NCBI RefSeq assembly: GCF_017592335.1
Contig: NZ_JACNMP010000016.1
Span: 1 to 64,000, forward strand
Origin: Pseudaestuariivita rosea
Lineage (GTDB): Bacteria; Pseudomonadota; Alphaproteobacteria; Rhodobacterales; Rhodobacteraceae
DNA length: 64,000 nt
Direction of reading: 5' to 3'
This document shows, one piece after another, positions 40,698-49,856 of the stretch (positions are counted from its first letter, which is position 1; each line of letters begins with the position of its first letter). The position numbers and the translations under genes are program-made. Under the pieces are notes generated by a model. The model saw only the letters and a list, made by a program, of their open reading frames with translations. It ran no database searches and was not told the DNA's origin.

Positions 40698-43481
40698 TCA
40701 GCTAGACGGTTGCGGCGGATTAGCAAGAGCATCCTGAATAATGCCGTGCGCATCGCGCCTTTTTGCGTCCAAATCTGCAAGCACACCGTCGATATCCGCC
40801 CCATCGGTTTCCCGCAGCAGAATATCACAGCCGCCCTGGCCCAGCTTTTCGGGCGAAAGCCCGTCTTGACTGATCAGCTTGCCTGTCGCGCGGATGTTCC
40901 AAAGCAGATCATAGGCCTTCACCAGTCGGTCGCAGGTGTCCTGATTATACCAGCCTAGGGTCAGACCCGCAGCCAACTGCATCTTTGTGTCACGCCGATC
41001 ACTTCCAGCCATCAGGGCGGCCGCCTGGGCGAAAAGCTCAATCTCTTGCAGGCCGCCCTGCCCCAGTTTGACATCCCACGGACCATCGCCAGGTTTCGCG
41101 GCAGCCAGTCGATCCAACATCTCGGACACGTCCTGGCATACCTTCTGAGGCGCGCCGGTGGTTTTCAGAACCTCGGTCCGAAACTGTTCTATATCGTCCA
41201 GCAAATCGGGATGTCCGACGATGCCGCGGGCGCGGGTCAGGGCAAGATGTTCCCAGGTCCAGGCCTCGTCCCGCTGGTAATTCCGGTACGACGTCCAGCT
41301 TGTCGCAACAGGTCCCTGACGCCCCGAGGGACGCAGCCGCATGTCGACCTCATACAGTTTTCCCTGGGACATCGGCGCGCTGAGGGCTGTGACCAGCGCC
41401 TGTGTCAAACGCGCAAAATAGCTGCGGGCGACCAGGGGGCGCGGTCCATCCGAATTTTCAACACCCAGATCATCATAGATCACAATCAGATCCAGATCGG
41501 AACTGGCATGCAGCCGGGCCGCGCCCAACGATCCCATGCCCACAACAGCTGCACCGCGCCCTGGGGGCCTCCCGTGTTTTTTCGAAAACTGCGCGACGAC
41601 ACGCGGCCAAAGCGCCTGCAGGCAGGCCTGCGCGATATCTGAATATTGCTGCCCCGCCTGATCAGCATCAATAAGATCCCGCAGGTGATGCACGCCCACC
41701 CGGAAATGCCATTCCTTGGCCCACCGCCGCGCCATATCCAGCTGACCTTCGTAGTCCGCCACCGCGGTCAGTTGTTCCTCCAGCGTTTTGGCCAGACCAG
41801 ATGCACCGGGCCATGGCGCAAAGAAATCGCCCCCGATGACCGCATCCAAGACGCCCGAATGCCGCGACAGATACTGCGCCAAAGCCGGGGCCGACGCACA
41901 GATGTCAACGATCAGATCGATCAGCTGCGGATTTGCCTCGAACAAGGAAAACAACTGCACACCAGCGGGAAGCCCGGACAGGAAGCCATCAAACTGCAAC
42001 AGCGCCTCGTCCGGTTTGGCAGCCCGCTGCAATCGGCGCAACAACTCGGGCTTCAGGCGATTGAATATCTTAACCGCGCGTTCGGACCTAAGCGCGGGAT
42101 ACCCCGGCCAGCGCTGCGTGATCTGGTCACCGAAATCGTCGCCCTGGTTTTCCTGCGGAACCGAGGGCGCGAAGAAGCCTTCGATCAGATCATGCACTTC
42201 GGTCAGGCGCCTGTGCAAATCGCCCTTCAGACGATCACTGTCCGTGCCCATAAAGGCCGCAAGGCGCGCAAAGCCTTCGTCGTTTTTCGGCAGATCGTGG
42301 GTCTGGGCATCGCCGATCATCTGAACGCGATGTTCGACCAACCGGTGCGCGCGATAGTGATCCTGCAGGATGCCCGCCGCATCCGATCTGATCCACCCCG
42401 CCTGCGCCAAAGCATCCAATCCCGGAACGGTGCCGCGCAGGCGCAATGCCTCATCCCGGCCACCCGCAATCAGCTGTCGGGTCTGGGTAAAAAATTCGAT
42501 TTCCCGGATGCCACCCCGACCCAGCTTCATATTATGACCTTCAAGGGTAATGGAGCCGTGCAACCCTTTGTGGGACCGGATTTTCAACCGCATGTCATGG
42601 GCATCCTGAATGGCCGCGAAATCCAGATGCTTGCGCCAGACAAAGGGTTTCAGGGTTTTCAAAAACGTCTCGCCCGCGCCCAGATCACCGGCGCAGGGAC
42701 GTGCCTTGATATAAGCGGCCCGTTCCCAGGTGCGCCCTTCGCTTTCATAATATCGTTCGGCCGCGGCCATCGACATACAAACCGGCATGACCGACGCATC
42801 GGGGCGCAGCCGCAGATCTGTGCGGAAAACATAGCCCTCGGCGGTCAAATCGCTGAGCATCGCGGTCATTTTGCGCGTAGCACGGATAAAGGCCGCGCGG
42901 GCCTCATATTCATCGCCGGGATTGAAACGTGTTTCGTCAAACAGGCAGATCAGGTCAATGTCGGACGAATAGTTCAGCTCATGCGCGCCCATTTTGCCCA
43001 TGGCCAGCACGACCACTCCGCCTGCCGTCGCAATGTCGTCTTCGGTTTGCCCCGGCACCTTGCCGCGCCTTATCTCAGCCCCGACCAGTGATTTGATGGC
43101 CGTATCGACGCTGATATAGGCAAACTGCGTTAACACCTTGGTCACATCTTCAAGCGGCCAGACCCCGGCCAGATCAGCCAGTGCCGTTATCAAGGCAATC
43201 CGCCGCTTGGCCTGGCGCAGTCGGACGGGCAGGTCGGCCAAGACTATCGTAGGCAACTGCTGAAACTCGTCCCCGCAAGCCGCTTCGGGGTCATCGAAGG
43301 CCGCAGCGATCCAATCTGCCTCTTTCTGGATCAGGGATTTCAGATAAGGGCTGCAGCCTGCCGTCCCTTTCACCAACTCTTTCAATTCATTGGGCAAATG
43401 ATCAAACAGCCCCAGAACATCATGCCCCTGATCGGGATCATATGCGGCTGGACACCGGGTCATGCGTTTGATGAAACTCAT
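40698..43481 (-). CDS. glnE: Bifunctional glutamine-synthetase adenylyltransferase/deadenylase GlnE
   Basis: This 927-residue enzyme adenylylates or deadenylylates glutamine synthetase in response to PII and glutamine. Seen are two nucleotidyltransferase cores: the N-terminal deadenylase with LAMGKMGAHELNYSSDIDLICLFDE and the C-terminal adenylylase with VGMGSLGAARLHASSDLDLIVIYDD, each keeping the G-x9-D-x-D pattern. Both are followed by the R-helical (GlnE regulatory) segments, with GRGGIREIEFFTQ and GQGGLQEIELFAQ. The start ATG overlaps nothing. It is divergent from ybaK. Confidence 0.95.
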   Translation of the reverse strand: MSFIKRMTRCPAAYDPDQGHDVLGLFDHLPNELKELVKGTAGCSPYLKSLIQKEADWIAAAFDDPEAACGDEFQQLPTIVLADLPVRLRQAKRRIALITALADLAGVWPLEDVTKVLTQFAYISVDTAIKSLVGAEIRRGKVPGQTEDDIATAGGVVVLAMGKMGAHELNYSSDIDLICLFDETRFNPGDEYEARAAFIRATRKMTAMLSDLTAEGYVFRTDLRLRPDASVMPVCMSMAAAERYYESEGRTWERAAYIKARPCAGDLGAGETFLKTLKPFVWRKHLDFAAIQDAHDMRLKIRSHKGLHGSITLEGHNMKLGRGGIREIEFFTQTRQLIAGGRDEALRLRGTVPGLDALAQAGWIRSDAAGILQDHYRAHRLVEHRVQMIGDAQTHDLPKNDEGFARLAAFMGTDSDRLKGDLHRRLTEVHDLIEGFFAPSVPQENQGDDFGDQITQRWPGYPALRSERAVKIFNRLKPELLRRLQRAAKPDEALLQFDGFLSGLPAGVQLFSLFEANPQLIDLIVDICASAPALAQYLSRHSGVLDAVIGGDFFAPWPGASGLAKTLEEQLTAVADYEGQLDMARRWAKEWHFRVGVHHLRDLIDADQAGQQYSDIAQACLQALWPRVVAQFSKKHGRPPGRGAAVVGMGSLGAARLHASSDLDLIVIYDDLGVENSDGPRPLVARSYFARLTQALVTALSAPMSQGKLYEVDMRLRPSGRQGPVATSWTSYRNYQRDEAWTWEHLALTRARGIVGHPDLLDDIEQFRTEVLKTTGAPQKVCQDVSEMLDRLAAAKPGDGPWDVKLGQGGLQEIELFAQAAALMAGSDRRDTKMQLAAGLTLGWYNQDTCDRLVKAYDLLWNIRATGKLISQDGLSPEKLGQGGCDILLRETDGADIDGVLADLDAKRRDAHGIIQDALANPPQPSS

Positions 43482-43535
43482 GGGGCTATAAATGGTCAGA
43501 ACAGCAGCCCCCGGTCAATCATGAGGATCACAAAG

Positions 43536-44006
43536 ATGAGCAAAAGCCTGAAACGCGTGAAACAGGCACTGCAGGACGCGGGCGTAGAAACCATCGTTCT
43601 GGAGATGTCGACAGAAACCCGGACCGCGCAGCAGGCGGCAGATGCGGCCGGGTGTCATCTGGATCAGATTGCCAAGTCGATCATTTTTCGCGGGGAAAAT
43701 TCGGACAAAGCCATCCTTTTTATCACCGCGGGCGGAAATCAGGTGGATCATGACAAGGCATCGCAGCTGGCCGGTGAGCCACTGGGCAAAGCCGACGCCG
43801 GTCTGATCCGCGCGCAGACGGGGTTTGCCATCGGCGGGGTCGCCCCGGTCGGGCATCTTTCCCCGATCCGGTCGTTTCTGGACAAACGTCTGCTTGAGTT
43901 CCCATTGGTCTATGCCGCCGGAGGCACGCCGCGACATATATTTTCGATCGTTCCGACGGATTTACATGACCTGACAGGGGCAGAAATCTCTGATTTCATT
44001 ATATAA
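43536..44006 (+). CDS. YbaK/EbsC-type aminoacyl-tRNA deacylase
   Basis: This 156-residue protein of the YbaK/ProX superfamily removes wrongly attached amino acids (for example Cys or Ala) from tRNA-Pro. Seen are the family strand VETIVLEMSTETRTAQQAADAAGC, the conserved Lys in QIAKSIIFRG and the GFAIGGVAPVGHLSP segment. ATG 43536 has GAGG upstream; the longer frames overlap the glnE start. Confidence 0.88.
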   Translation: MSKSLKRVKQALQDAGVETIVLEMSTETRTAQQAADAAGCHLDQIAKSIIFRGENSDKAILFITAGGNQVDHDKASQLAGEPLGKADAGLIRAQTGFAIGGVAPVGHLSPIRSFLDKRLLEFPLVYAAGGTPRHIFSIVPTDLHDLTGAEISDFII

Positions 44007-44012
44007 AAAGCC

Positions 44013-44035
44013 TAATGTAAATTAATTTTACATTA
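44013..44035. repeat. Perfect 9-bp inverted repeat downstream of ybaK
   Basis: TAATGTAAA and TTTACATTA flank TTAAT, right after the ybaK stop. It contains TGTAAA-N5-TTTACA. The arms are AT-rich and there is no following T run, so an operator for the next gene is more likely than a terminator. Confidence 0.5.
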
Positions 44036-44038
44036 ACT

Positions 44039-44068
44039 CTTGATTGTACCAAACAGCATTCCAATATC
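44039..44068 (+). promoter_or_regulatory. Possible sigma32-like promoter of the DUF2852 gene
   Basis: CTTG at 44039-44042 is followed after 18 bases by CCAATAT at 44061-44067. This resembles the alphaproteobacterial heat-shock consensus (CTTG, then C-rich TAT). It lies about 45 bases before the ATG at 44114. Tentative only. Confidence 0.3.
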
Positions 44069-44072
44069 TGTT

Positions 44073-44091
44073 ATGTGAAAAGCATTCACAT
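44073..44091. repeat. Perfect 7-bp inverted repeat in the DUF2852 leader
   Basis: ATGTGAA and TTCACAT flank AAGCA, 23 bases before the ATG at 44114. Possible operator overlapping the promoter or start of the transcript. Confidence 0.45.
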
Positions 44092-44113
44092 CAACATTCA
44101 GATGGAGAGTTCA

Positions 44114-44527
44114 ATGACCCCCGCCCCCGCAACCTCAGATGCGATGCACAGCAACGCAGGTTGGTTCACCCGCACCGAACACTGGATGGATCAGCGCGGC
44201 AAAGGTGCCTGGATCGCGGCCATGATCCTTGGCTTTGTCTTTTTCTGGCCCCTTGGTCTGGCCATTCTTGCCTATATGATCTGGAGTAAACGCATGTTTT
44301 CAGGCTCTTGCAACCGCCGCGTCAAACGCACGATGATGACCCATAAATCAAGTGGTAACAGCGCCTTTGATGCCTATAAAAACGAAACCCTCAGACGGCT
44401 GGAAGAAGAACAGGCCAGCTTTGAGAAGTTTCTGGAACGGCTGCGTGACGCCAAGGACAAGGCCGAATTCGACCAGTTCATGGACGAACGTGCAAAATCC
44501 GCACAAAACGGCGAAGACGCCGCCTGA
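44114..44527 (+). CDS. DUF2852-type membrane protein
   Basis: This 137-residue protein has one hydrophobic segment (GAWIAAMILGFVFFWPLGLAILAYMIWSKRMF, the DUF2852 hallmark WPLGLAIL) and a charged, helical C-terminal half (TLRRLEEEQASFEKFLERLRDAKDKAEFDQFMDERA). The family is typical of alphaproteobacteria and its role is not known. ATG 44114 is chosen because GGAG lies six bases upstream; the longer frame from 44075 covers the leader repeat. The next gene follows after 69 bases. Confidence 0.85.
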   Translation: MTPAPATSDAMHSNAGWFTRTEHWMDQRGKGAWIAAMILGFVFFWPLGLAILAYMIWSKRMFSGSCNRRVKRTMMTHKSSGNSAFDAYKNETLRRLEEEQASFEKFLERLRDAKDKAEFDQFMDERAKSAQNGEDAA

Positions 44528-44596
44528 TCGGAAAACCAAGGCAGCCCCAGGGCGGGGTTGCCCCTTTTATTCCATAGCGAAAAAGCACATATCGAC

Positions 44597-45055
44597 ATGA
44601 TGAGTTACGAAAACCCATATCGCGGCCTGCCCGATCCGGACTATCAGTCTGAATTTTACAGCGACATTCCCACAAAGCGGTTTTTCGCATGGGTCGTCGA
44701 TGTTTTCATCGTGACCCTCATCGTGACGGTGATCAGTTTGCTGTCACTGGGTGTCGGGTTTTTCTTTTTCTTCCTGCTGATGTTCCTGATCGGGTTTGCC
44801 TATCGGGTCATCACGCTGTCGGGTCAGTCTGCGACGCTTGGTATGCGTCTGGTCGCGATTGAGCTGCGCACGTCCTCGGGCAGCAAGTTTGATACCGGAA
44901 TGGCGTTTTTGCACACCATTGGGTATTACATGTCCATGGGTTTTGCTCTGGCCCAATTCGTTTCAATCATTCTGATGCTGGCTACCCCAAGACGGCAAGG
45001 GCTGACCGACCATGTCCTGGGAACCGTGGCCCTGAACCGCGCCGCAGAAAGCTGA
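44597..45055 (+). CDS. RDD-family membrane protein
   Basis: This 152-residue protein starts with a polar segment (SYENPYRGLPDPDYQSEFYSD) and has KRFFAWVVDVFIVTLIVTVISL and further helices, typical of the RDD family. Family members carry Arg-Asp-Asp residues; here the first helix keeps the VVD. The function is not well known and some members are linked to ion exchange or export. The start among two adjacent ATGs (44597 or 44600) is uncertain. Confidence 0.8.
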   Translation: MMSYENPYRGLPDPDYQSEFYSDIPTKRFFAWVVDVFIVTLIVTVISLLSLGVGFFFFFLLMFLIGFAYRVITLSGQSATLGMRLVAIELRTSSGSKFDTGMAFLHTIGYYMSMGFALAQFVSIILMLATPRRQGLTDHVLGTVALNRAAES

Positions 45056-45158
45056 TTGAATTATATTTGGCAAAGGTCTTTGATGCGTCATAACAACTAG
45101 GGGTTGGCGGACGCAGATTCGGTTGCTAACCTTTGGCAACTCAATTTCGACAGGTTCC

Positions 45159-45986
45159 ATGCGCCACACCCTACCGATTGCACCGCAGTTCTATGTGACA
45201 GCACCACAGCCCTGCCCCTATCTGGATGGCCGGATGGAGCGGAAACTGTTTACCGCGCTGCAGGGTGAACATGCTGAAAAACTGAATGATGGCTTGTCGA
45301 AACAAGGCTTTCGTCGATCGCAGAATGTGCTTTACCGCCCGTCCTGTGCTGATTGTGCGGCCTGTATGTCGGCCCGGATCAAGGTCGCTGATTTTGAGCC
45401 CTCGCGCAGTCAGAAGCGCACGATGAAACGCAACGGACATCTGCAGCGCGTGGCCTCAAGCCCATGGGCGACCGAAGAACAATACGAGCTATTCCGCAGA
45501 TATCTGGACAGTCGCCACGCCGACGGTGGCATGGCCGATATGGATATCTTTGAATTTGCAGCGATGATCGAAGAAACGCCAATCCGCAGCCGGATTATCG
45601 AATATGCGACGGCGACACATGATCCCGATCAGAAAAATGACCTGACGGCGGTCTGTCTGACCGATGTTCTGGATGACGGGTTAAGTATGGTTTACTCGTT
45701 TTATGATCCCGAACAGGCCCGCAATTCAATCGGCACTTATATCATACTGGACCATATCGAAATCGCACGGGAAGCCGGTTTGCCCTATGTATACTTGGGC
45801 TATTGGGTCCCAGGGTCGCCCAAGATGGGATATAAGGCCAAATTTTCCGGTCTTGAGGTCTATCGCAAAGGTGCCTGGGAAACGATGGCCGACCCCGAGG
45901 CCTATTCGTCAGACACCCATCCGCTATCAGTGGACCCGATTGCAGAACAGGTCGCTCGGATCAGCCTGCCAGACACGCGTGGCTAA
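45159..45986 (+). CDS. bpt: Bacterial N-end-rule aminoacyl-tRNA-protein transferase (Bpt)
   Basis: This 275-residue enzyme attaches Leu to N-terminal Asp or Glu of proteins (N-end rule), with the ATE1-like fold. Seen are [18 protein letters not shown], the Cys cluster [17 protein letters not shown], and the ATE1-like C-terminal part [40 protein letters not shown] 45159 is selected because homology starts at once. The gene stands alone and ends near a complex hairpin region. Confidence 0.93.
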   Translation: MRHTLPIAPQFYVTAPQPCPYLDGRMERKLFTALQGEHAEKLNDGLSKQGFRRSQNVLYRPSCADCAACMSARIKVADFEPSRSQKRTMKRNGHLQRVASSPWATEEQYELFRRYLDSRHADGGMADMDIFEFAAMIEETPIRSRIIEYATATHDPDQKNDLTAVCLTDVLDDGLSMVYSFYDPEQARNSIGTYIILDHIEIAREAGLPYVYLGYWVPGSPKMGYKAKFSGLEVYRKGAWETMADPEAYSSDTHPLSVDPIAEQVARISLPDTRG

Positions 45987-46018
45987 GGATATTATCTTTA
46001 AAATCCGCAATATTCAGA

Positions 46019-46126
46019 GGGCAGCGGCCGTCCGCGGGTGGGCGTGAAGCGCCCGCCGTCGTGCTGCAAGCACGCCTTCGGCGTGACGGGGGGCGGTCGG
46101 GCGCTGCCCGGTGTTTCACACCGGGC
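46019..46126. repeat. Multi-hairpin intergenic element between bpt and dsbB
   Basis: An outer 8-bp pairing GGGCAGCG (46019-46026) with CGCTGCCC (46102-46109) encloses GGGCG/CGCCC (46040-46054), GTGC/GCAC (46061-46073) and CACGCC/GGCGTG (46071-46085). A 9-bp hairpin GCCCGGTGT/ACACCGGGC at 46106-46126 competes with the outer pair. It has no gene. It looks like a REP-type repeat or a structured terminator for both convergent genes. Confidence 0.6.
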
Positions 46127-46148
46127 GATTGGTCTCAAGATCAGTGTT

Positions 46149-46628
46149 CTAGGCGTGTTGATGCGCCGAAATGGGTCGCATTAAAGCCACCACCCAAAGC
46201 GCGGCCAGTCCAAAGGACGCAATCGCGTTCCATCCGGCCATCGAAATCCCCAGAATCTGCCATGCGATTTCGTCACACATGACGATGCCCGGTCCCTCCA
46301 GCGACAGCAGTTGATCGCCGCTTAGACCGCTCAGCGAACCGCCAGAACAGGATGCCGGACCGGGCCACCAGGCCTGTTCGACCCCCACATGATAGACCCC
46401 GATACCAGCGGTTGTCAGGGCCGCCAATGCGCCAAGCCCAGTCCAGACCCGGGGATAGAAGCCCGTCAGAACCAAAGCCCCCAGCACCACCGCCGCCATA
46501 TGCGGCCAGCGTTGCCAATAGCACATCTGGCAGGGCGCCAGACCACCAATGTACTCAAACCCCCAGGCCCCAAGCAGCAACCCAAGCGACCCCGCCGCGG
46601 CAAGTAAGGAAAGCGATGTGCGTGTCAC
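46149..46628 (-). CDS. dsbB: Disulfide bond formation protein DsbB
   Basis: The 159-residue four-helix membrane protein reoxidises periplasmic DsbA using quinones. Seen are the first catalytic pair in GLAPCQMCYWQRWPHM (CxxC) and a second Cys pair at SCSGGS and VMCDEIAW, in the periplasmic loop. The start is GTG and overlaps the yqaA stop by 4 bases (GTGA), so the two are coupled. Confidence 0.92.
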   Translation of the reverse strand: MTRTSLSLLAAAGSLGLLLGAWGFEYIGGLAPCQMCYWQRWPHMAAVVLGALVLTGFYPRVWTGLGALAALTTAGIGVYHVGVEQAWWPGPASCSGGSLSGLSGDQLLSLEGPGIVMCDEIAWQILGISMAGWNAIASFGLAALWVVALMRPISAHQHA

Positions 46629-47203
46629 AGGTATCTCACCAGAAAGAAGCCCCCAAGCAACAGGACAACAAACAGGGTAAACATAAGACCAAGCCGCTTT
46701 TCAATGAAATCACGAATTGGTGCCCCGAAGAAGTAAAGCAGCCCCGCCACGATGAAAAACCGCCCACCGCGCGCGATGATCGAGGTCACGATAAAGGTAC
46801 CCAGTGGCATCCCCGTCCAACCCGACATGATCGTGATGACCTTATAGGGAAAGGGTGTCAGACCCGCGATCAGAACGGCCCAGAACCCGAAATCGTTGAA
46901 ACGTTCGTTGAAGGCTTCGATCGTGTCAGCCTTGCCAAGCGCCGTCAGAACCGGCTCACCAATCGCCTCATAGAAAAACGCGCCGATGGCATAACCTGCC
47001 AGACCGCCCAGCACCGATGAGACCAGCGCAACAAAGGCAATCAACCAGGCCCGTGACGGACGCGCCAGGATCATCGGGATCATCAGCACATCGGGCGGGA
47101 TGGGAAAGACCGAACTTTCGATGAAAGACACAAAGGCCAGAACCCAAAGCGCACGCGGATGATCGGCCAGCGAAATCGTCCAGTCATAAAGGCGTCTTAA
47201 CAT
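46625..47203 (-). CDS. yqaA: YqaA/DedA-like (SNARE-associated/VTT) membrane protein
   Basis: This 192-residue protein has helices including LAFVSFIESSVFPIPPDVLMIPM, the VTT-type motif. It continues with GYAIGAFFYEAIGEPVL and FWAVLIAGLTPFPYKVITIMSGWTGMPLGTF, the conserved Pro-Phe-Lys segment of the YqaA subfamily. These proteins are linked to envelope lipid scrambling or transport. I take ATG 47203, eight bases after GGAG. It is cotranscribed with dsbB. Confidence 0.87.
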   Translation of the reverse strand: MLRRLYDWTISLADHPRALWVLAFVSFIESSVFPIPPDVLMIPMILARPSRAWLIAFVALVSSVLGGLAGYAIGAFFYEAIGEPVLTALGKADTIEAFNERFNDFGFWAVLIAGLTPFPYKVITIMSGWTGMPLGTFIVTSIIARGGRFFIVAGLLYFFGAPIRDFIEKRLGLMFTLFVVLLLGGFFLVRYL

Positions 47204-47304
47204 CCACGGGCTCCTGCTCTTTTGGCCCATAGGACACGGGCCGCAGCTTAGGTCAAGATCGCCTTACAATTCTCGGCAAGAGTGTTCCCAGGCGCCCACG
47301 TGGA

Positions 47305-48441
47305 TCAGATGACATCCGCCACTGCACGCGCAATCACGCGTTCTTCGTCCGTCGGGATAACCAGAACGCGGGTCGGGCCCGCCTGAATTTCAGGCGCATT
47401 GTCCTGATTGGCGGCGTCATCGACAGATAGGCCCAGCCACTCCATCCCGTCGCAGACCCGTGCGCGGATGTTGCGGGCGTTTTCGCCGATGCCACCGCAG
47501 AACACCAACGCGTCTAGCCCGCCCAGAACGGCGGCCATCGCCCCCAGTTCTCGCCGAATGCGGAAGACGAAATAATCAATCGCCTGGGCCGCGGCAGGAT
47601 CGTCCGAGCCTTCCAGATCGCGCATATCGTGACTGACGCCCGACATGCCCTTCAGCCCGCTTTCCTTATACAGCATCGTGCTGATCTGATCGGCATCCAT
47701 GCCCTCCTGATCCATCATGTAAAGCATCACACCCGGATCAAGCTGACCGCATCGCGTGCCCATCGGCAGACCGTCCAGCGCGGAAAAGCCCATGGTCGAT
47801 CCCATGCTGCGCCCGGCCTTGACCGCGCACATCGATGCGCCATTGCCCAGATGCGCGATGACTACACGACCGTCGGCCAGATCCGGATAAAGGCGCGCGA
47901 CCTCGCCCGAGACAAAATCATACGACAGCCCGTGAAACCCGTACCGCCGCACGCCTTTTTCATAATACCGGCGCGGCAGGGCAAAGGTGTCGTTCACAAA
48001 GGGATGCCCGCGGTGAAAGGCTGTGTCGAAACACCCGATCTGCACGGCCTGTGGAAAGGCCAGGATCGCGGCGTGAACAGCGGCCAGGTTATGCGGCTGG
48101 TGCAGCGGGGCCAGCGGTGTCAGTTCCGCCAGTTTCATCAAGACATCGCCGGTCAGCACCTGCGGTTTGTCAAACGTAATCCCGCCGTGCACGATCCGGT
48201 GGCCAACGCCCGCGACCGCCCTGCCCTGCAGGACCGGCTCAAGCAGGTCCAGTATCGCCTGCACGCCCGCCTCATGATCCGGCGCCACCACGGGTTCGCG
48301 TCGATCGCCGAAGACCATTTCAGCGTCGCGCCCCAGATTATCGATCTGCCCGCGCGCCAGTTCAACCGGATCATCCGTGCCCTGATAAACCGCGAATTTG
48401 ATCGAGGATGACCCCGCATTCAGCGTCAGGATCGCGTTCAC
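47305..48441 (-). CDS. ackA: Acetate kinase
   Basis: The 378-residue kinase interconverts acetyl phosphate and acetate plus ATP. Seen are the N-terminal phosphate-binding LTLNAGSSSIKFAVY, the substrate-binding GHRIVHGG, QIGCFDTAFHR, AHLGNGASMCAVKAG, and the GTRCGQLDPG and CGGIGENARNIRARV segments, all in normal order. It is shorter than E. coli AckA (400). It starts at a GTG overlapping the Pta stop (GTGA), so both enzymes are translated together. Confidence 0.96.
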   Translation of the reverse strand: MNAILTLNAGSSSIKFAVYQGTDDPVELARGQIDNLGRDAEMVFGDRREPVVAPDHEAGVQAILDLLEPVLQGRAVAGVGHRIVHGGITFDKPQVLTGDVLMKLAELTPLAPLHQPHNLAAVHAAILAFPQAVQIGCFDTAFHRGHPFVNDTFALPRRYYEKGVRRYGFHGLSYDFVSGEVARLYPDLADGRVVIAHLGNGASMCAVKAGRSMGSTMGFSALDGLPMGTRCGQLDPGVMLYMMDQEGMDADQISTMLYKESGLKGMSGVSHDMRDLEGSDDPAAAQAIDYFVFRIRRELGAMAAVLGGLDALVFCGGIGENARNIRARVCDGMEWLGLSVDDAANQDNAPEIQAGPTRVLVIPTDEERVIARAVADVI

Positions 48442-49817
48442 ACCGCGACCCTCGCCGCGTGCAGGGCGGCCACGGCGCAGGATGCCAGCCGCGCTTTGTC
48501 GTCATCGGCACGGCTGTTCAGGATCACAGGGCAACGCGCGCCCATCACAACACCGCCCGCCTCGGCATGGGCGATAAAGGTCAGTTGCTTGGCCAGCATG
48601 TTGCCGGTTTCCATATTCGGCGCGACCAGAATTTCGGCACGCCCCGCCACCAGCGATTTGATGCCCTTGGTCATGGCCGCATCCAGATCGATGGCATTGT
48701 CCATCGCCAGCGGCCCATCCACGATACCGCCCTTGATCTGGCCACGATCTGCCATCTTGGAAAGGATCGCCGCATCAAGCGTGGACTGGATCGCGGGGTT
48801 CACGACCTCAACCGCCGACAGGATGCCGACCTTGGGTTCAGGCATGCCCAGCGAATGCGCCAGATCAATCGCGTTCTGGATGATATCCACCTTCGTCTTC
48901 AGATCAGGATAGATGTTGATCGCCGCATCCGTGACCAGCAAAAGATGATCCAGACCAGGTACATCCATCACGAAGATATGGCTTAGACGACGCCCCATCC
49001 GCAGCCCGCCATCGCTTTTGATCACGTGCTTCAGCAGCACGTCGGTATGCAAATGCCCCTTCATCACCGCCTTTGCACGGCCTTCGTGCACCAGGGCCAC
49101 ACCACGGGCCGCCGCCGCGCCATGATCAGGGATATGTTCGATGACCAGATCACTGATATCCGCGCCCAGGGCGTCGGCGGCCGCTTCGATCTTGGCCTGA
49201 TCGCCGATCAGAATGGGCGTGATCAGCGTATGATCGCGGCCCAGCAATGCCCCCCCGAGCGAGCTTTTGCCTTCGGGGCAGACCACCGCCGTCGGAATGG
49301 GCGGCAGGGGTTCGGCCAGTTCCAGCAAACGGTCAAAATGCATATGCTTTTGCACCGTCAGGCCAGGCACGTCATCGGCTGTAAACGACTGGTCCGACGT
49401 GGGGGCCGTAACCTCGGCCACACCTTCGACGACACGCGCCCCATCCTGATGTTCGACCCATGTGTCAAAACGGGCCAGATTATCAGGCCCCTTTTCGACC
49501 AGCTTGACCTTGGCGACAAGCTGATCACCGGCATGGGCGCGGCCCACAAAATTCAGGGTCTGACTTTTATAAAGCGTCCCCGGCCCCGGCAGCTGATTGC
49601 CCAGAACGGCCGAGATCAGCGAAGCAACCCAGATCGACGGTGCCACGGCCTCGGGCCGACCATCGCCATCGCCGTCCTCTTTCGGCAGGTGCATCGGGTT
49701 CAGATTGCCGGAATTATTAGCAAAAACATACAGATCATCGGCCACGCAAAGGCGCTCGCTCTGCGCCTCCATCCCGATTTCAAGCTTGTCGTAAGGCGTG
49801 TTGGCAAAAACGGCCAT
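48438..49817 (-). CDS. MaoC-like hydratase domain fused to phosphate acetyltransferase
   Basis: This 459-residue protein has an N-terminal MaoC-like hot-dog domain (about 1-140: YVFANNSGNLNPMHLPKED and TLNFVGRAHAGDQLVAKVKL) and a C-terminal PTA/PTB domain (about 155-455: GALLGRDHTLITPILIGDQ, AKAVMKGHLHTDVLLKHV, VVMGARCPVILNSRADD). The second part transfers an acyl group from CoA to phosphate, giving the acyl phosphate used by AckA. The hydratase-like domain may act on 2-enoyl-CoA. The fused form is common in Roseobacters. It overlaps ackA. Confidence 0.9.
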   Translation of the reverse strand: MAVFANTPYDKLEIGMEAQSERLCVADDLYVFANNSGNLNPMHLPKEDGDGDGRPEAVAPSIWVASLISAVLGNQLPGPGTLYKSQTLNFVGRAHAGDQLVAKVKLVEKGPDNLARFDTWVEHQDGARVVEGVAEVTAPTSDQSFTADDVPGLTVQKHMHFDRLLELAEPLPPIPTAVVCPEGKSSLGGALLGRDHTLITPILIGDQAKIEAAADALGADISDLVIEHIPDHGAAAARGVALVHEGRAKAVMKGHLHTDVLLKHVIKSDGGLRMGRRLSHIFVMDVPGLDHLLLVTDAAINIYPDLKTKVDIIQNAIDLAHSLGMPEPKVGILSAVEVVNPAIQSTLDAAILSKMADRGQIKGGIVDGPLAMDNAIDLDAAMTKGIKSLVAGRAEILVAPNMETGNMLAKQLTFIAHAEAGGVVMGARCPVILNSRADDDKARLASCAVAALHAARVAV

Positions 49818-49856
49818 GCGGTCGTTCTCCTTTTAAAATGAATGGGTTAAGCCCTT

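Noticed and set aside
41646-43091. 481-residue plus-strand frame inside glnE
   Set aside because: Antisense to a certain GlnE; no domain or SD.
44013-44035. PpsR-type box in the AT-rich repeat after ybaK
   Set aside because: The spacing is TGT-N11-ACA rather than N12, and no photosynthesis gene is near.
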